The position numbers were made by a program, and so were the translations under genes. From JANXZO01 sp964355115 (GTDB lineage: Bacteria; Bacteroidota; Bacteroidia; Bacteroidales; FEN-979), in the NCBI GenBank assembly GCA_964355115.1, contig CAYHCQ010000141.1:1-8291 (forward strand): 8,291 nt of DNA, written 5' to 3'. A model generated the notes under the pieces. That model had not been told where the DNA came from. It did not search any database and was given only the letters and a program-made list of their open reading frames with translations. Position 1 is the stretch's first letter. Every line of letters starts with the position of its first letter. This document shows positions 5,744 through 8,291 of this stretch, in pieces.

Positions 5744-5754
5744 AGGTTTTACAC
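5738..5754. terminator. Weak hairpin spanning both convergent stop codons
   Basis: GTGTAGA and TTTACAC can pair around a 3-base loop (7 bp, one G-T wobble). The hairpin covers the TAG of the LytTR gene (5741-5743) and the TAA of ychF (5749-5751). Its position between convergent genes suits a two-way terminator, but the stem is short and A/T-rich and no T run follows on either strand. It may be chance. Confidence 0.25.
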
Positions 5755-6840
5755 GTTGAACCGGATATGTAAAATATCCCCGTCCTGCACTACATAATTT
5801 TTTCCTTCCACGTATAATTTCCCTTGTTCCTTGCAGGCATGTTCCGATTTCAGCCTGAGGAAATCGTCATATTTCATCACCTCTGCGCGGATAAATCCAC
5901 GTTCCAGGTCGCTGTGTATAACACCGGAAGCCTGCGGGGCAGTCATCCCTTTTCTGATTGTCCAGGCGCGCACCTCTTTGGGACCGGCGGTGAAAAAACA
6001 CTGCAGGTCGAGAAGGTGGAAGGCAACACGAACCAGGCGGTTAACGCCGGGCTCAGGAAGTCCTGCATCAGAAAGGAATGCAATACGGTCTTCCTCATTT
6101 TCCAGTTCGGCAATATCTGACTCCATCCGGGCGGCAATCACCAGTACTTCGGCATTTTCGGCCTTTACCGAATCCAGGAAGCGTGTGGAGTATGCATTTC
6201 CATTAAGGGCGGAATCGTCGTCGACGTTACAAACATACATCACAGGTTTTTCGCTGAGCAGGAAAATGTCTGCTATAAACCTGCGGTCGTCTTCCGAAAT
6301 CGGGGCAGTTCGGGCCGACTGGAACGACTCAAGATGATCCTTCACCACATTCAGCACATCCAGCCCCTTTTTTGCATCTTTATCGCCGGCTTTTATCATC
6401 TTTTCCATCCGGCTGATCTTCTTCTCCACCGACTCGAGGTCTTTGATCTGCAGTTCGAGGTCAACGATCTCCTTATCACGAACCGGATCCACCGACCCTT
6501 CGATATGCGGCATCATGGGATCATCGAAACAACGGATTACGTGGATCAGGGCATCCACATTGCGGATGTCGGTGAGGAATTTATTTCCTTCAGTATGACT
6601 TCCTCCTTTAGAAAGCCCCGGGATATCGACCATCTCGATGGTGGTTGGCAGGATGCGCGCCGAATGGATGATGTCATCGATCGCCTTAAGGCGCGGATCG
6701 GGTACATTCATCACGCCGAGGTTCGACTTGGTGGCGGAGAAGGCCGCCTTGTGGGTTTCGGCACGGTTGTTCGAGATGCAGTTGAACAGGGTGGTCTTAC
6801 CGGAGCCGGAAAGACCTATGATTCCACATTTTAAGGGCAT
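5749..6840 (-). CDS. ychF: YchF/OLA1-family NTPase with a non-standard P-loop
   Basis: An Obg-related P-loop NTPase; YchF proteins prefer ATP and are linked to ribosomes and stress. The 363 residues match the family throughout: G1 at 9-16, DIPGLSKGG (72-80), NKFLTDIRNVDALIHVIRCF (86-105), a helical insertion rich in charged residues (about 120-175), the specificity loop NVDD (205-208), and a C-terminal TGS domain (about 279-361) with AGPKEVRAWTIRKG, ERGFIRAEV, EGKNYVVQDGDILHIRFNV. The G1 loop reads GLSGSGKTT, where common bacterial YchF has GLPNVGKST, and the switch-I region (AAFSATKSN) also differs from the usual FPFCTIEPN. It may thus be a paralogous subgroup rather than the standard copy. 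The ATG at 6840 is right for the family. A -7 box lies upstream, so it can be transcribed apart from gldA. Its stop is 5 bp from the convergent LytTR stop. Confidence 0.9.
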   Translation of the reverse strand: MPLKCGIIGLSGSGKTTLFNCISNNRAETHKAAFSATKSNLGVMNVPDPRLKAIDDIIHSARILPTTIEMVDIPGLSKGGSHTEGNKFLTDIRNVDALIHVIRCFDDPMMPHIEGSVDPVRDKEIVDLELQIKDLESVEKKISRMEKMIKAGDKDAKKGLDVLNVVKDHLESFQSARTAPISEDDRRFIADIFLLSEKPVMYVCNVDDDSALNGNAYSTRFLDSVKAENAEVLVIAARMESDIAELENEEDRIAFLSDAGLPEPGVNRLVRVAFHLLDLQCFFTAGPKEVRAWTIRKGMTAPQASGVIHSDLERGFIRAEVMKYDDFLRLKSEHACKEQGKLYVEGKNYVVQDGDILHIRFNV

Positions 6841-6859
6841 AGAAACTGGATTTGCTGTG

Positions 6860-6867
6860 CAAAGGTA
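6860..6867 (-). promoter_or_regulatory. Candidate -7 promoter box for ychF
   Basis: Minus-strand TACCTTTG matches TAnnTTTG exactly and is followed 19 bases later by the ychF ATG. It lies in the 40 bp gap after gldA. The surrounding 12 bases (6857-6868) are identical to those around the DUF1573 promoter box, which strengthens both calls. No clear -33 element is seen. Confidence 0.6.
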
Positions 6868-6880
6868 ATTAAAACCGCGG

Positions 6881-7984
6881 TTATTGGTTCATCCGGGCTT
6901 TTCCAAATGCATCGGCAGCAATCATTGCATCGAGTACTCTTTCGGGTGTAATCGGTCCTCTTTCATGGTGTATGCACTCTTCGGGGGCACATGATTTGAT
7001 GGCAACCTTCATGAGTTTCTCCCTGGTCACCTCATGCATGCCTACCTGGCTGAAGGTTGTCGGAAGTCCGACAGATTCGCAGAAGGAATATACTGTCTCG
7101 ATCTCGACAGGCAAAGCCTGTGTCAGGTGGAGTCCTGTCACCACGCCAAAAGCCACCTTCTCTCCATGGTAAAACAGGTGGGTCTCCTCCAGGGCCGTAA
7201 GTCCATTGTGAACAGAATGAGCGGCAGCAAGTCCGGAACTCTCAAAACCGAGCCCGCTGAGCAAAATATTTGCCTCAATGATGTGGTTCAGGGCGGGTGT
7301 TATCATCCTGTTTTTAATGTCTTTAAGTGCTTTCGCACCATCAGCTAAAAGCGTATCATAACAGAGTTTTGCCAGTGCCAGACCGGCCAGCGTGCTGTAA
7401 CCACCGCAGGCGTTCGGAGAGTGGGTCTGGTTACATGATCTTGCCTCGAACCAGGTGGCAAGTGCATCCCCCATCCCTGCAACAAGAAAACGCGCCGGCG
7501 CTTCCACGATTACATTCACATCGACAAGAACAACCTGAGGATTCAATTTCTGGTAATAGACCGATTGGAATTCCCCTGTGTCAGAATAGATAACAGCACA
7601 ACCGCTGCAGGGGGCATCTGTTGAAGCAATGGTAGGAACAATGATAACCGGGATACCAGCCCGGTCGGCGGCGATCTTGGCTGCGTCGATGGTCTTTCCA
7701 CCCCCCATCCCAACCATTACATCGGTCCTGTTTCGGCCAATTATTTCTTCAATACGGTTGAGCTCATTTTCGCAGCACTCTCCCCGGAATTCTTCAACCC
7801 TAAGCCGTTTCTCAGCAATTATTGAATGGTAATCCGGGAGTATCTTACTTTTGGTGGTCGGGGAGGCAAGGATGAGCGCGTTGATTCCCAGCAGACCGAC
7901 CAATTCCGGTAGCATGGCCAGTGCATTTTCAGTCTGGATGTATTTGCCGGGGAAGACGGCTTTCAAAGGTTGGCTGTTTTTCAT
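6881..7984 (-). CDS. gldA: Glycerol dehydrogenase-like iron/zinc alcohol dehydrogenase
   Basis: NAD-dependent oxidation of glycerol to dihydroxyacetone, or the reverse, in the cytoplasm; the metal-dependent type III alcohol dehydrogenase family. The 367-residue length is normal. Visible motifs: the NAD-binding GMGGGKTIDAAK (92-103), PTIASTDAPCS (117-127) and LVAGMGDALATWFEAR (167-182), all close to GldA. The metal ligands fit Asp173, His256 (AAAHSVHNGL) and His273 (HLFYHGEKVAFG), nearly the same numbering as described for the Bacillus stearothermophilus enzyme. The ATG at 7984 gives MKNSQPLKAVFPGKY, a usual GldA N-terminus. It lies 40 bp upstream of ychF on the same strand and 49 bp after the partial gene at the right edge. 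Related enzymes act on other small diols or hydroxyketones, so the substrate is inferred. No glycerol or dihydroxyacetone kinase gene is in the window. Confidence 0.88.
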   Translation of the reverse strand: MKNSQPLKAVFPGKYIQTENALAMLPELVGLLGINALILASPTTKSKILPDYHSIIAEKRLRVEEFRGECCENELNRIEEIIGRNRTDVMVGMGGGKTIDAAKIAADRAGIPVIIVPTIASTDAPCSGCAVIYSDTGEFQSVYYQKLNPQVVLVDVNVIVEAPARFLVAGMGDALATWFEARSCNQTHSPNACGGYSTLAGLALAKLCYDTLLADGAKALKDIKNRMITPALNHIIEANILLSGLGFESSGLAAAHSVHNGLTALEETHLFYHGEKVAFGVVTGLHLTQALPVEIETVYSFCESVGLPTTFSQVGMHEVTREKLMKVAIKSCAPEECIHHERGPITPERVLDAMIAADAFGKARMNQ

Positions 7985-8033
7985 AGGATAAGTTGTTAAC
8001 AGTTGAGATGGTCTTCCAAATTCGTATGATTCA

Positions 8034-8291
8034 CTATTTTATTCCATTTACGACCCTCACGCTGGCGGCTTCCATTTTGGTGGGGCTCAGGGGATGAGCC
8101 GGGTCAAAGCATGCACCGATAAAGGGATTGTAGGAGGGGTAGAGGAAATAATTTGCCAGTTCAACATGACTGTATGTGAGGGAATCGAGGGCCAGTACGG
8201 GGAACATTTTCGCCATGGATGGCGGGAGGTTGGGGAGAGTGAGGAGCGTGGTCGTGTCGGGGCCGGAGATTGTCCAGGCGAAGTTCTGGTT
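8034..8291 (-). CDS. Unrecognised protein, C-terminal part (cut by the window edge)
   Basis: An open frame runs without a stop from the right edge to a TAG at 8036-8034, giving 85 residues of a longer protein. An internal ATG at 8216 is not taken as the start because the frame is open through 8291 and the residues before it (NFAWTISGPDTTTLLTLPNLPPS) look like normal protein. The segment contains many Pro, Thr, Tyr and Phe residues, including FLYPSYNPFIGACFDPAHPLSP, and ends ASVRVVNGIK. It could be the end of an extracytoplasmic protein with beta structure, but I recognise no family and no signal sequence is visible. It is co-directional with gldA, ending 49 bp before it. Confidence 0.6.
   Translation of the reverse strand, partial: NQNFAWTISGPDTTTLLTLPNLPPSMAKMFPVLALDSLTYSHVELANYFLYPSYNPFIGACFDPAHPLSPTKMEAASVRVVNGIK

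Noticed and set aside
7994..8001. Palindrome TGTTAACA upstream of gldA
   Set aside because: Only 8 bases, a single copy and no known operator; expected by chance.
8034..8216. Complete 60-residue gene starting at the ATG at 8216
   Set aside because: The frame stays open to the window edge, so this ATG is most likely internal to a longer protein.

Overview
The window looks like chromosome from an anaerobic member of the Bacteroidota (Bacteroidales-like). The reasons are: the order DUF1573 - yajC - ybbR - coaE, which I recall from that phylum; candidate promoters that match the Bacteroidota -7 box TAnnTTTG rather than a sigma70 -10 box; little sign of Shine-Dalgarno sequences; a LytTR response regulator; and the anaerobic maturase HydE. 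No rRNA, tRNA, insertion sequence, prophage, CRISPR or defence genes are visible. The longest stretch without a gene is about 130 bases.

Layout from left to right. Positions 1-1661 (minus strand) hold an operon running DUF1573 lipoprotein, yajC, a YbbR-domain protein and coaE, with coaE cut by the left edge. Shikimate kinase (aroK, plus) diverges from it at 1725 and converges on rlmD, overlapping it by 7 bp. hydE and rlmD (minus) lie in tandem. A LytTR response regulator (plus) diverges from hydE and converges on a ychF-family gene with a 5 bp gap. gldA (minus) lies upstream of ychF. The C-terminal end of an unrecognised protein occupies the right edge.

Most genes are housekeeping: CoA synthesis, Sec accessory factor, chorismate pathway, rRNA methylation and translation-linked NTPase. 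hydE and gldA suggest fermentative, hydrogen-linked metabolism. hydF, hydG and the hydrogenase are not in the window.

The least explained signal is four short tandem-repeat arrays, all with an 8-bp period but different unit sequences. They sit in pairs in two intergenic gaps between co-directional genes (DUF1573/yajC and hydE/rlmD). Each pair starts at the stop codon of the upstream gene, and one array supplies the last four codons and the stop of hydE. I do not recognise a named repeat family for them. This is the best candidate here for something undescribed, but its function is unknown and it could be neutral microsatellite drift.
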